Shown here: in pieces, positions 46,960-58,869 of the stretch
Layout of the letters: each line of letters starts with the position of its first letter
Numbering within the stretch: position 1 is the stretch's first letter
Source of the DNA: Uloborus plumipes
Taxonomy: Eukaryota > Arthropoda > Arachnida > Araneae > Uloboridae
DNA length: 64,000 nucleotides
Reading direction: 5' to 3'
Assembly: GCA_038373865.1 (NCBI GenBank)
Contig: JAXGGA010002860.1
Coordinates: 1-64,000 of the forward strand
Program-made: the position numbers and the translations under genes
The notes under the pieces: model-generated
Told to the model about the DNA's origin: nothing
The model's input: only the letters and a program-made list of their open reading frames with translations
Database searches by the model: none

Positions 46960-47180
46960 TCTTCAGGGCCCCATCCCGGTCAAACCACGAGTTGTGGTAC
47001 GGGTGACCCTGGAGTGTGATGTGAGGTGAAAGTCATAGCCAACTGGGACCATATGCGTACCGGAGAACAGGGACTCTGCATCTATTCTCATCAACCCCTT
47101 CGGCGCCAAATGAAATGAAGTGAAAATAAAGTTATTGTGGTGTGAATGTGATTTTACGGTGCGCATCGTTTGAATAAAGT
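46960..47180. repeat. GC-rich island, possibly a retroelement fragment
   Basis: A sharply GC-richer patch follows an 18-A run. It contains GGGCCCCATCCCGG and CCCCTTCGGCGCC, then AATAAAG. A 67-codon minus-strand ORF crosses it. It looks like imported or formerly coding sequence, but no family is recognised. Confidence 0.35.
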
Positions 47181-47729
47181 TGTGTTTTATAAAATAAATT
47201 ACGGCTGTTTTAAATGCGTAATTGCAACCAAGGGCTTTAAAATGCTTTTCAAGTTTATTTAAATAACTACTTCGAACTTTAAAAAAAACACGATTTTACA
47301 AACCTCTTTTTTTTTTTAAACGAGCGATGCTCGGTCCCCAGGTACTTATTTCATAAACTAGTTAACAAACCATTTAAAAAAAACTGATAATTTTAATTGC
47401 TTTTAGAAATTCAGGCAACTCTATTAAGTTTTTCTTAGAAACTATAATTAAGAACTTTCGTACAAATTTAGCGGCTGTTTGAAGGTAATGTTTTGTACAT
47501 TTTAACAGCTTATTTAACTTTTTAGTAAGTAGTTTTACTTTTAATTGGATTTGTACTGCACGTTTTTGTGAAATCTGTAATTTAAATGAATAATATTTTC
47601 GAAAACATAATATAGGCAATATGTGTCAAAATCAAACATGTCTCACAAAAAATTAAAACTTATAACATTAAAAAAAATGGAGTGCAAGTCCTGGAACAAT
47701 CTCCTTATTAAGAATATTTTTAAGATTAA

Positions 47730-48240
47730 CCCATTAATGCCTGACATTTTTTTCCCAAAGATATTTTGTATACTTGTTACAAACAGTGTTTAATAGACGG
47801 GAAAAATAATTTAAAAAATATCATTGTAAAAAATAACTTTTTGATTAAACAAAGAAAAATCGTCACTAAAAAAGGACGCTGGGTACTAAAGGGTACATAC
47901 TTTTTTTACTAATTTTTTCTGCCTACGATATAATATATAAAAGGTATTTTATAAGAAGAAATAAAAGCAGCAATTAACACAAACTAGGAAGGTGGGAATA
48001 ACTTTGAAAACTTAGCTTTTTTTCTTGAGATTGTGAATGATGTCATTTTTGATAAAGATCATATTAAAACTGTTACAGAACACACTTTACAATGGTTATG
48101 TGCTGAAATCAGTTAATAACGAATTGAAACAATACCAAGGTACTCATTGAACACTATTATTTGGTTGAAATGTTCATTTTGGGGGAAATTCAGACCCTTT
48201 TTTGGACCCTCCCTAAAAAGGGACGCTAGTCATTAATGGG
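47730..48240. mobile_element. piggyBac-type MITE, 511 bp
   Basis: TTAA (47726-47729), CCCATTAATGCCTGAC..., GTCATTAATGGG, TTAA (48241-48244). The inverted ends are about 10-13 bp. The interior is AT-rich and noncoding. Confidence 0.85.
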
Positions 48241-48244
48241 TTAA

Positions 48245-49309
48245 GAGTTTACTCCAAAAAATGTAGTAATTAATTTACGTTACTTTGTTTTGAAACAGGA
48301 TGGACTAAAACAGGATTAAGATGTCCTGGGAAGCTTAATTGATTTCCTTTCAGACAAGTTTCTTCAGTTGCAAGTCTTGAAGAAAAATGGTAAATACTCT
48401 GGATAGTTTTCTGAATTTAAAGTTCTCTAATTCTTAGTTTCATAAAATATATAACTACTTAAAAAAAATCATTTAAGAATTTTTAGAAACTGAATACCTG
48501 CCTTGGAGCGAATAACGAATCTGCAGAAGCTTTGTCGCATGTTAACCTTGACATTAAGAATAATAATATGAAATTTAAGTCGGTGATTCGTAAAAAAAGA
48601 AAGAGTGTGAAAAAAAAAAGGAAAGAAATAAAAGCAACGAAAAAACAAAAGAAAGAAGAGATGACATAATATACACGGCTCAAGGTCTTAACGTATTTAT
48701 TACGAACTGCTTTAAAGATACAAAGAGAAATTCTAGTCGATAAAAACCGTACCTTAGTGGTTGATTATTATGCTTAACGTAGCATACGAGTAAAATGATT
48801 CTTCATTTCAAACCTGCTTTCACTTGAAACTCAAATTCATATGTTTTTGCAAGACAATATGACATGTGACAATGATTCAGAAAGAAATAACTCACTAGAG
48901 ACAATTATGAATAACAAACAGATTTCAGTGAGTTTCATATGCACAAATGAACAACTACGACCAATTTCAGGCAAGATTTGTAATTCGCAACTCTTCCTTC
49001 TTTAACAGCTCTGTCACTCTGAAGTGTCCTAAAAACTAGCACCAAAAATGTCACCAACGAGACTAAACTAAGTCCGTAACGCAGACGATATATTAAAAGG
49101 TAACAAGTCGGCCAACGAACCTCAGAAACTGATAAGAATAAGAAAATGACGTTAGAAAGTTGTTCCGCCAGGATTAAAAAAGCGGGAAAATTTATCAGAT
49201 CCCCAGATCTCCCCTTGACTGTGACCATCTTCACGACCAGACCATTTTCTCTTGCTGCCATTCTTTTGTTTCTGTTCTGTGAGACATAAAGCCGGCATGA
49301 GTCGAGAAA
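48245..49309. other. Unassigned DNA with an unrecognised minus-strand ORF
   Basis: The ORF at 48935-49261 (minus, 108 codons from an ATG at 49261) begins MAARENGLVVKMVTVKGRSG and has two hydrophobic stretches. No domain is recognised and no splice signals stand out. It is the best-looking ORF of this interval but could be chance. Confidence 0.25.
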
Positions 49310-49510
49310 TTATGTGTCAGCCGTACTAGTTGGATGGCGTGATAAAAGGAGGTCACGTGATGCCATGAAATGTAATGTCTTGACGCGATCTTAATATCAA
49401 TTCAAAGAGCCAGTGGGGGCAGAATGGGCCACAAAATCATTTGCCAGCTGTGGTTGAATGGCGTTATATAATGAGGTTGTGTGGTGGCTAGAAATTTAAT
49501 GTCTCAACCA
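49310..49510. repeat. Short diverged direct repeat
   Basis: TCAGCCGTACTAGTTGGATG...AGGAGGTCACGTGATG at 49317-49390 recurs in diverged form as CCAGCTGTGGTTGAATGG...GAGGTTGTGTGGTGG at 49443-49510. Both end near AATGTCT(T/C)...AC. Confidence 0.5.
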
Positions 49511-49910
49511 AGAGATATTGCTGAGATTTTTTTCACTCTCTAATCATGCTTGTAAGTTTTTTAAATCATGCATGTTTTTAGTAATTTGTGAAATTAGTGC
49601 CTTCTTTTGAAAGTTATTATTGTAATCACGATTCATCCTAAATAATTATTGTCTTTTGCCATAGGCATGGCTGTAGAATTTGCAATGCGGATCAGAAATC
49701 CAAAAGTAGTCTACGGGGAAATCCGACATTAGATAAATTGCAAAACCAAAATCGACTCCCAGAAATTCTTAAACATAAGATGCTAAACTTAAAAACTACA
49801 AGTACATTTATACAAATCTTCATGCACTAAAATTCAAACTTTCTTTTCGCTCAAAAATTTTTTTAACCCCTCCCAACTAGGAAATAGCCTGCAGACTTTT
49901 TTTATATATA

Positions 49911-50060
49911 CTGTCGGTTCCAAGAAATATTATTCGATTAAACGAGGTATTCGATTAAGCGGGGATCTTTAACATTACGTCTCGGAATCGGTGCCGGTAT
50001 ATTTTATTCGTATAAGCGGGGTATTCGTTTATCCGTTAACCGATTAAGCGGGGACGACAG
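49911..50060. mobile_element. pogo-type MITE, 150 bp
   Basis: CTGTCGGTTCC at the left and GGGGACGACAG at the right, with TA outside each end. GATTAAGCGGGG motifs repeat inside. The short TA-flanked CTGTCG/CGACAG ends fit pogo/Tigger-like elements. Confidence 0.65.
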
Positions 50061-51928
50061 TATATAAATTTGCGTATCGCATCGTCGCGCTGTTTTTGAT
50101 ACTAGGGATAGACGCATTTGAAAAAAAAAGAAACAATTTCACGAACATACAAAATTCCCAAGATGGCACATGATGCCCAATTTTTGGAGCCAATTAACGC
50201 TCAAAAGATCTGTGGACTACTTAATGTGCTCACAAAATAGTCAAACTTAAAGCAACTTCTTTTTAAAATGTTCGGATTTTACCTTTCAACTAAGCAGAAT
50301 GTCGTCTGTAATGTCAATATTCATGACACTTTTTTCTGTCATTATAGCAAAAAGTTTTGCCTAAAACATTTTTCCATGGGCTGGGGCGTCGCAGACTAAA
50401 TCTTTTAAAAATGGAAAAGTTCTCAATTTGCAGAATGAAATTTCAGTTTTACTGAACATTAAAATACAAGCATAAACACATGTTGTATATGGATAACATT
50501 GAACAAGAAGGAACGTCAGGCATCATTAAAAATAATTTTAAATGAAAAAAAAAAAAGAAAAATATCTCAAAATTACAATATTATTGTCTTCAAATTTGCC
50601 GTTAGAAAACTTTGCCAAATAAGGAAACTTTTGCACGTTACATTAACTTTCCATGATCTCCTAACGGGTTGTTCCTGCCCATGAAATATCAACGCTCATG
50701 TAAAATATATTAAAACGAATAAATAATCAAACTTATATTTACACTTAGAAATATTGCTAGCGCCTTTTCTACTCTACTCTAGAAAATACTCCTAGATATT
50801 TTTAGAGGAGTGAACTGTACGAAAACTCAATAGTGGTCCATTCTATAAAAAGAATATTTTTTGAGGGCGGAAAGGAAGATGGCAGAGAGAGAAGAGAATG
50901 TGAACCACATTTTGAATCTGAAGATTCAGAGTGTTGGACATTCTGTTGTTTTAAAGAATAACAAAACTTTCAAATGAAATGCTTTAAAACTTCTAATTAA
51001 TTTTCCTCCTATTTTCCACGATGCTTAGTTTCTGTGCAAAATAAAAAGCTTGAAAATACCATTAACTCGGTATTTCCGATTTCCAATACGTAAAATTCGA
51101 TTCTAACTGAGTAAAAATTATTACTGCTGTCGACAGTTATTTAATATAAAAGTTGACATTTAATGGGAGAACAGAAGCGTATTGATGCACATTTTTGCAT
51201 CGTTACGTTTTCGAAACTTTCATTGATGTTTTACGGTCTAGCTTCTAAGCTGATGATTGTTAAGTAAACGAAATAAAATACAACTATATAAAGTAAGACT
51301 GTCACGACCAAATACAGTGATAGTCTTAGGCTCATACATCGTTGTTAATCCAAAATATATTTGTCTATCGTTTGTCTTTAGCACGGGGTCCCGTGTATTG
51401 TGTAGCTCCACGCCAGTTAGCTGAGCTAGTAGCTTGCAGTTATCGAGATAACGGAAAGATTAAAATAGAGAATATTAGTGAGGAAGTATGTTAATCAATG
51501 AAATAAAATTAATGATACATAATTAACATATGAGTCAGCAAAAAGTCATGATAAAAGTCTTCCTTTGCTATTAATCTCATGAGCCAAACACATTCACGCT
51601 GTTGATTTACGATGTACTCCGTGCTTGGTTCATTCATGCAAATAAATATTAATCAATAAAAGAGGATATAGCACGATATGAGAGTAAAGGTGTAATGAAA
51701 ATGAGGCCAAAATGAAGAAAAGCCGTTCGTACAACTTTAACCTCACCTTCGCCAAATATTGCAACCATTAGTTTCACACAACAAATGCGAACTAGATTGT
51801 TTATCTGTCGCAACAGAAGTCATTAGAAAGTGAAACTATACTGATGAAAATGATTCATCCTCTGAAAACTGATGAAGAAAGGTCACTGGAAGAAAAATCA
51901 TTAAAGAAGAGAAAACCGGATTGGTTAA
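50061..51928. other. AT-rich DNA, no gene seen
   Basis: No bounded element. A weak D/E/S-rich open stretch near 51835-51890 adjoins the next feature. Confidence 0.35.
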
Positions 51929-52197
51929 TCTAAGGAATGTGTTAATCAGTTTGGGCAAGAAAAACACTCCAAGCCGAAGAAGAATTTTAGATTAGCATCG
52001 CTTGAGGGCAAAGAGAAGAAGACATTCTGGAAGAGTGCTTGGAAGGTGATCTTCGATAAGATGAGGATGCAAGTGTCAAAGAGAATTTCTTCAGTTTGTC
52101 TTCAAGTGTCTGTAGTGATTGTCATGACAAGAAAGTAAATTTGCTCACCATTCATCATAGCACTGCTGAAAGATTAATGTATTTGTTGATGATGTAA
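51929..52197 (+). pseudogene. Decayed coding-like region, unrecognised
   Basis: A 69-codon open frame (51929-52138, no ATG at its start) reads through KKNFRLASLEGKEKKTFWKS. A second plus-strand frame, 52060-52197, reads DEDASVKENFFSLSSSVCSD and on to a TAA. Upstream, a third frame contains TDENDSSSEN. Overlapping open frames in purine-rich DNA suggest an old gene or transposase with frameshifts. The acidic Ser-rich part recalls transposase N-termini, but I cannot name a family. Confidence 0.25.
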
Positions 52198-53058
52198 GGA
52201 CTGAAAGTGATTATAGTTAAGGCAAACTTATCGTGCTGCTGTGTTTAGGATCTGCGTAGCCTCCCCAAAGCTATATAATTTGTCCCAACTATAGTCGTTT
52301 TCAGTCGATAAACAACAAATAAGTAACAACTAGTGCAACAACCTATCGCGTACTGATGACAAAAATGGCACAGCTAAAAAAAGTCAAAAAACTTGAGGAT
52401 TATTTGAACTATAATTTTAATGCTCTTTCTTGTCACATTTACTACCACAAAACTAGTCTTCAACCGGTGCGCAGTGACGTGTAAACAATATGATCAACAG
52501 AAACATATCATTAACATTTCACAATTTAGAAGAAAATTTGTCAACACTAATACGCAATTAATTTTGACTAAAAAAAGCGATACAAGCTCAAGAAGAATTG
52601 TAAAGCAGTATTAAAGTTAAATACAGATGTGATTTTTAAAGACAGATAAATCTCTTTGGTGCAGAACTTCATTACTTCGAGACTATTGAAGGAAGTAGCA
52701 TGACGGAACATACTCATTGTTGTTTTTAGTTTGCTATTTCGTTTAGAAATAATAAGCATTATTTTGGAAGTAATTAATTTTTCCTAATTTTAATGAATTA
52801 AATATTTTTGTATTGTACTTGTATTTTTCTTTCTCTGTTTTTATTTCTTTTGATATAGTTAAACAGAATTAGAGAGACTAATAAAGTTAATTTGTTTTCC
52901 CAGTTCTTTATGAAGTAATAATTAACGATGAGATAGGTAACTATGCTACACCTTTGTACCTTCTATGAATATGAGAGGTAACAAAAAAAAAAAAAAAAGG
53001 CAACGTTATTTGAACTACACTGTCATACGTATTTTCAACATGTAAATAGCATTTTTAA
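52198..53058. other. AT-rich DNA, no gene seen
   Basis: Nothing bounded or coding is visible before the TTAA at 53055. Confidence 0.4.
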
Positions 53059-53577
53059 CCCATTTATGCCCAAGTTTTTTTTAACAATTTTTTTCAATTT
53101 TTATCTGCTTAAATCTCTTACTTGGAATGGTTTACATACATTTTAGGCTTAAAATAGTTCGCCGCTGCCATATTTATTAAGTTTTTTAACGTCCTGTTTA
53201 TGGGATATTTTACAGATACGTGAGCAAAATACGACCTTACTTGGCTTTACTTGTGTAAAGTAACATTACAGAAGGCATCTCTGATCAATTTTAAGCAAAT
53301 GATTTTAAAATAGTTTAATTTTATGAAAAACAAGTTCGCAAAAAAAACTTACTTTCTGTGGCTACCCATGCTGGATCGTTTGCTTGACTGATTTGTCTGA
53401 AAATAGCTGTCAATAAATAAACTCTGATATCCAACTAGTGGTTCTATCTGGTTTTCTCAAGAAGAAGGATTATTTAACTTGTGAAAAACAGCTTTAGTAA
53501 AATGATATACCCATTACAGGCTTTTGCATGCAGTAACTAACAAGCGTCTCGTTTTTAGGCTACTGGGCATAAATGGG
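53059..53577. mobile_element. piggyBac-type MITE, 519 bp, complete
   Basis: TTAA (53055-53058), CCCATTTATGCCCA..., TGGGCATAAATGGG, TTAA (53578-53581). The inverted ends are 14 bp and perfect. A left-half copy lies at 19562-19686. No transposase. Confidence 0.88.
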
Positions 53578-53751
53578 TTAAAGCGTTTCTTCATTACAAA
53601 AAAAAAAAAAAAAAAAAGATCGGTGAGCATGTTTAGATTTTTCGAAAACCATTCAGCCGTCACACTAAGTTTTGTATTCGATTCATTTGAGCAAAAGGTA
53701 ATTGTTGCAACAAATTGAAATTAACTTTCACTATTAAAAATTATCTATATA

Positions 53752-53895
53752 TTCTTCTTCTTCTTTAATCTCTTAACGCCTAGTGGCGTGGCGCATGAGG
53801 CCGCTTAGCATGGCTTTCCAAACTGTACGGTTCAGTGCCGCTTCCCTAGCTTGCCCCCAGCTTGGCCAGTCAAAGGCATGGCCAAGCATGGTACG
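53752..53895 (-). pseudogene. 3' end of a non-LTR retrotransposon (LINE), 5'-truncated
   Basis: On the minus strand, a GC-rich 40-codon stretch ends at a TAA (53775-53773). It is followed by a (GAA)n-type 3' tail that appears on the plus strand as TTCTTCTTCTTC at 53753-53766. The coding end reads DWPSWGQAREAALNRTVWKA and so fits the A-x(n)-R-x2-W pattern often found at the very C-terminus of LINE ORF2 after the reverse transcriptase. Everything upstream is missing, as in 5'-truncated insertions. The LINE clade cannot be told from so little. Confidence 0.5.
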
Positions 53896-55265
53896 ATTTA
53901 ATATATCTATATATATAAACGTAATTGTTTATGAATAATTAATTTTTACCTTAAATTAAGAACCAATTTAACGCATAAAAGATGGGGTATGTAATTTCAA
54001 ACTGCATTTTTTTTCCCATCTAAATAGAGAAATATCTAACAAAAGATATTTTCTTCGCTTAAAACCTACTATCTTCGTACGTTTATGAATACAACATAAT
54101 TGTATGATGACAAAAACGTGATAACTCAATTTGCTACGTCCATCTTGAGCGCAATTCTTTAGAGTCCATTAACTTGTAAATAAAGCAATTTCGGAGTCAA
54201 TGTTGGACATTCTCGGCGATACGCGAAAAGATGTTTTCGTAAAAATACTAATAAAGTTTGCATGCAGGCATTGCATTTTTCAGGCGTTTCTCAAAAATAT
54301 TAACCTCCAAATCTTTTGTTCGCCTTTATAAATAGGATGAAAAATGATTTATTCATTCAAAAAATATTCACTTTTCGAAAATATTTGCACTTCTTAGCAT
54401 TATTGCTTTTTTTTTTGTCAAAACTATCTATAAATAGGATTTTCAAAAGGATATAATCAGGCTTAGGTGACTTCGTGATGAAATATCCCCCCCCCCCTTG
54501 CGCTCAGCCTATGAATTTCATACTGATTAGTAGGTCACTAACCAAAAGTCATTGCAAAACACTGTCCATAGACGGGAAAGAAAATTAAAGATTCTCAGAG
54601 CAATAAAGTTTAATTAACAAATTTGATTTTTAAAATTAAATATATAAAACCTCCAACATTAACCACGCAAGTATTGAACTATTATAGAAGTTTATAGTAA
54701 TTAGATTGTAACATAACTTAACATTAACATTTAAAAATCGACATTTTACTTCAAAGCTTTTTTATTCTTTAAATTTAAAGATTAATTTTGCTGACAATCA
54801 ATTAACCTATCACGAAATTTCAATTTTAACTCAGGATACAGCTGATCAAAGAAGTTGTAAGTTTTAAAATCGTATCACAAGATGAAAAGGTTGTTTGATC
54901 ATGGAAAAGGGTCATTTACATTCCTAGTTGGAATTGTTTAACATTACGGTTGTTCAAATCACGAATGAAAATGAAAATGATACCAAAAGGTGACTTTTTC
55001 ATCTCATGATATCTTTTATATGAAAAAGTTTTTAAAAAAATTAAGCTTTCGTGCAATGGTTTTCAAACTTTCATAGTTCTTGTAAGACTTAGAAAATTTA
55101 ACATCCTTTTTTTCTAATAAAAGTTATGTTTAGCTAAGGTTAAAACAGGGTAATACAAAGTTTTCAACCAAAGATAAAAGAAACGCGATCTTTTACTGAT
55201 TCAGCACTTTGAAGATGCAAAATAAGCTAGATTTCAATAGATATGGTAGGGTGGAGAACTTCTAG
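53896..55265. other. AT-rich DNA, no gene seen
   Basis: A C-run at 54488-54497 and AT-rich sequence, without boundary or coding signal. Confidence 0.4.
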
Positions 55266-55956
55266 AGTAAAAATTTTCGTGGCAAAGGTGACCAATCTAA
55301 TGGTTGTCCAAATAAATCAAATCCGCCAAAGATTTATTTAGATTATGTGCTGAATGTTATCCGTCAACATCTGATTGACCGATATCCTACTATAACATTT
55401 GTATCCGAAAGCGATGCTTGCGCACTATATGTTAAAAAAAGCTTACTTGATGAATCTGAATCAGAATTGCAGATGTAGAAGACAAAAATAAAAAGATTTT
55501 TAGGTGATAAAATATGTTTATCAGCAGAGTACCGACTATGAAAAAGGTACCACTTTACATAACTGTATGATGTTGTTGCTATCCTACGCGTAAAATATAA
55601 TGAAGCTTTTAAGTAAAATTTAATGCCAAATAAGCTTTGTTTGGTTTATTGCATAGATAAAAACTACCCATATTTGCTTGGAGTACCATTAATCGTTTAG
55701 TAACGCATTTGCTTGGAGTACCATTAATCGTTATAATGAAGCTTTTAAGTAAAATTTAATGCCAAATAAGCTTTGTTTGGTTTATTGCATAGATAAAAAC
55801 TACCCATATTTGCTTGGAGTACCATTAATCGTTTAGTAACGTACTAAAAGCTGAAAAGCTTGAAACACTGATGCAGTTGGCTATAAAGAGTTTGTGGACT
55901 TAACAGCAATTTCTTGTGATTCCTTTGTAGCTAAGGAAGCTAAAGTCGAGAATTAA
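55266..55956 (+). pseudogene. Fragmented coding-like region, unrecognised
   Basis: A 70-codon open stretch without an ATG start (55266-55478) includes PPKIYLDYVLNVIRQHLIDR and VSESDACALYVKKSLLDESE. After a TAG it stays open in the same frame to 55541. A third stretch in another frame (55864-55956) reads TDAVGYKEFVDLTAISCDSF and ends KEAKVEN. These look like pieces of one protein broken by stops, indels and the tandem duplication at 55597-55841. I cannot assign it. It could be an old gene, a transposon gene or other inserted sequence. Confidence 0.33.
55597..55841. repeat. Recent tandem duplication, 136-bp period
   Basis: A 109-bp block (55597-55705) recurs without difference at 55733-55841. 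The 27 bp between them repeats TTTGCTTGGAGTACCATTAA. Identical copies point to a very recent event or an assembly artefact. Confidence 0.93.
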
Positions 55957-58232
55957 GTATTTGATTTTGTAATAGTTGTATTTTTTAAAGGATTAAATTC
56001 TTATTCAACTTAAGTCTACGTATTCATCAACCTTACTTTTAATGTACCTTAGATTTTAATTGGCATGTTTTTATAAAAACATGCTTTCACCTTATTTATT
56101 TTTTGAAAATTTGTCATCAGTTTGAGTCTTCAACAGCCTTACATTTAGTTAATCCATGATTTTAATGGACATTCTTTTATAAAAGCATTTGTTTTCACCT
56201 TCATTTCTGGTTCGAAAATTTTAAACATCCGTAAAGTTATAAAACTTTCCAACTAGGAATGCTGATGACTCTATTCCATGCAAGTTAACCCAAGACTTAA
56301 TGTTCCTAAAAGCCGATATTCTGCTATAAATAACCCAATTCCGAAACAATAAACACGTAGTCCAACTTAACGACTTCAGAAGATTTGTTCTGACCATCAG
56401 CACACAAGGCAAAACAAACGACAAATATGGAAAAGAGAACAAAAGAATTCAGCAGGATGGAAGGATCTCTGGGCCTTCACTGCTTATTTTCCATGATCTC
56501 GTTTTTTGGAACACCTAAATGACTGATCTTGAAAAGAAGACTATTTAGGTGTTCTCTCCCTCCTACAAGCGAACAAAGGACAGAACGATGACTTGGTGAT
56601 GGTTCCCCGATGATGCCTATCACCAACAAGTGGGAAAATGAGATGGCCATTTTGACTAGGAGGAGTTCTGTGACACACATTTGCACTTTAATGGATTCCT
56701 AATCAAGAAATCGACAGAAAAGGTTGGGAAAGGTCGTTAGGTAGAGTATTTGCAAGTTTCCGTTTCGGATTTCTGTAAGTCTGTGGAATTATTTTTAGGC
56801 TGTGGAGACGTAGAATCATTGGAAGTTGGTGAAGCTTGCTTAGTTTTCTATTGATATCATTTTGTTCCATTTTGGGAGCATGGTTTCTGTATTAAAACCT
56901 TATGCAGGATTTTGGGATGCATTCTCAACTCATACTTATAGTTCGAAACTTTAATATTGTGGGTAAATTAAATCATTTTGTCTTATTTATAAATTTTGAG
57001 GTAAAGAAGTCAACTCGTGTAAAAGAAAAAAAATACAAAATAGTAAAACCTGTGAAATTGACAACTTTTGTAAGTTGACCCCCAATCATAGTTAACCACT
57101 AAAATACGGCAGCGCAAGTGTTCAACTTACGTAAGTTTCAACGTACATCAATTTTTATGCCACTCACTTGTATAACGTATTATAACTTTCCGATGTTCTT
57201 TTAAAACAGTTAGCAAAAAAAAAAAAAAAACAATTCATATATGCTACTAGATAGTTGTTTAATTGCCGGCTAATTTATTTTCAGAAATATATTAGTCAGA
57301 TTCCTATCAAATGCAATTTGAAAGTTATATGTGACTGAAAGGAAAAAAAAAAACTAAGGACTTTACGGATAATATTGGAATTACACGCTACACAGTATTG
57401 CTAAAATATTTCTTTCATATTTTCAGAGACAGCTTGTCTATTTTAAACTCCTAATATCTCATAAAATAATTTGCAAGGTACAAACTGAAAAAAAAATTAA
57501 CAGCTGCTCTCATAAAAAAAAAACAATAATTATAATTCAAAATGCTTGCATTTTGAATTTAAATGGTCTGAAAACTTGAAACCTGATTTCCATTTTATAA
57601 ATTAGGTCACTTTTGAGAAAGTTAAGTTTTCACTGAAGGAAATTTTTCTGAATTTCCGTGGCATTGACTTAATAGCACACGATATTTTGTAGGTAGTTTC
57701 TCACGAACTAGATTCGGAATAAGGTGTTAGTCAAATGCCCTTCAACTAGTTTTGGTTAGTAATGCTCTGCAAACCGGATTTTTACCTTGGAACTTTCTAG
57801 CCTGATAGCTAGTTTTCGCTTTTGAATATTAGAATCATTGACATTCTATAATAATCATATCTTTTTGGTGCAACTTCATATACGATGATGAAGTTCAAGA
57901 AGGGCAGAAAAATAGTTTGATGTGTTACAAAAGAAAAATAGTCAAACCGTATGCAGCAAACATACTTACGTCATAAATGCCGCGGGATAGTTAGCGAATT
58001 TCGTATGGAAATTAAATCAGTTTTTGCTAAACTGCAAATACAATTTCGTTTTCCTCCTTTTAGATCTAATGTTCAGATAGAACATTAATTATTTACCATT
58101 TTTAGCACCGTTGTTATTGATGTACGCATTTAAGAAATTTAACCACGATATGAAAACTTTACCTAGAATGTAGTGCGGTTTGAAAATATATCATTAGTTG
58201 TCATTAAAATTATTTATGTCTTCAAGAAGCAT
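55957..58232. other. AT-rich DNA with one short hairpin
   Basis: No gene can be supported. The minus-strand ORFs at 56221-56442 and 56477-56686 have no recognisable motif. Confidence 0.35.
56509..56554. repeat. Perfect 12-bp hairpin
   Basis: GAACACCTAAAT (56509-56520) and ATTTAGGTGTTC (56543-56554) with a 22-nt loop. Confidence 0.6.
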
Positions 58233-58578
58233 CCCAAGTAGCATCAACTCATCGGATTTTGCTCGGCCGATCAACAAACTCCTCGTAAACTGATCCTGTA
58301 ACGCACGATGACATCGTTCCGATCAGTATCCGAGCACGGTTTTCGATGAGCTACTTTTTATCGGAAAACGATATCCTTCCGATCAAGTTTCCCGATGAAA
58401 TTCCTCGGCACGGGACTGTTCTGCTCGTAAATTGCTCCAAATCTCATCGAATTCTCATCGGATTTTGCTGCTCGGATTCTGCTCAGCCGATGAGACATAT
58501 TGGATCATCGGCCGATGAGAATTTCATCGGGTTTCGATGAATGGCCGATCATCGGCCGATGAGATGATGCTGCTAGGG
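58233..58578. mobile_element. MITE rich in CGATGAG palindromes
   Basis: The left end CCCAAGTAGCATCAACTCAT is the near inverse of the right end ATGAGATGATGCTGCTAGGG. The 346-bp body is GC-rich for the region and filled with CTCATCGG/CCGATGAG and ATCGGCCGAT motifs. Target duplication is unclear. The ORF at 58346-58540 is read through these repeats and is not a gene. Confidence 0.7.
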
Positions 58579-58718
58579 ATAGCATTAAAAGGTGATATAG
58601 TGAAAGTCTTACAAGGAGAGTCTTTTGCATGTCGTAATTAAACATTTAAACATATTCATAGTAAAAACTACACAAATGTGGTAATGATCTTTGCATTTTG
58701 TTTAGTTATACTACACAG

Positions 58719-58869
58719 CAACTTAAGTTGATACTGACGTCACTACGGGCGGAGCCAATAAGAGCTCACAAGCAGTTAGCGATCTCCTCTAATTCGCCAA
58801 GTAGGCTGTGACGTTTTATCTAGCTCGTTTTTCATAGGCTAACGTCACGCTAACGTCACGATGTTCTTG
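58719..58869. mobile_element. Fragment of the CRE-bearing Harbinger-type MITE
   Basis: CTGACGTCACTACGGG, GGAGCCAATAAGAGCTCACA and TGACGTTTTATCTAGCTCG match the core of copy 2 (45854). The usual ends are absent. Instead the fragment lies between CTACACAGCAA and TTGCAGTGTAG, which are near-inverse of each other, so it may be carried inside another small element. Confidence 0.7.

Noticed and set aside
58346..58540. 64-aa ORF
   Set aside because: It is read through the CGATGAG repeats of a MITE.
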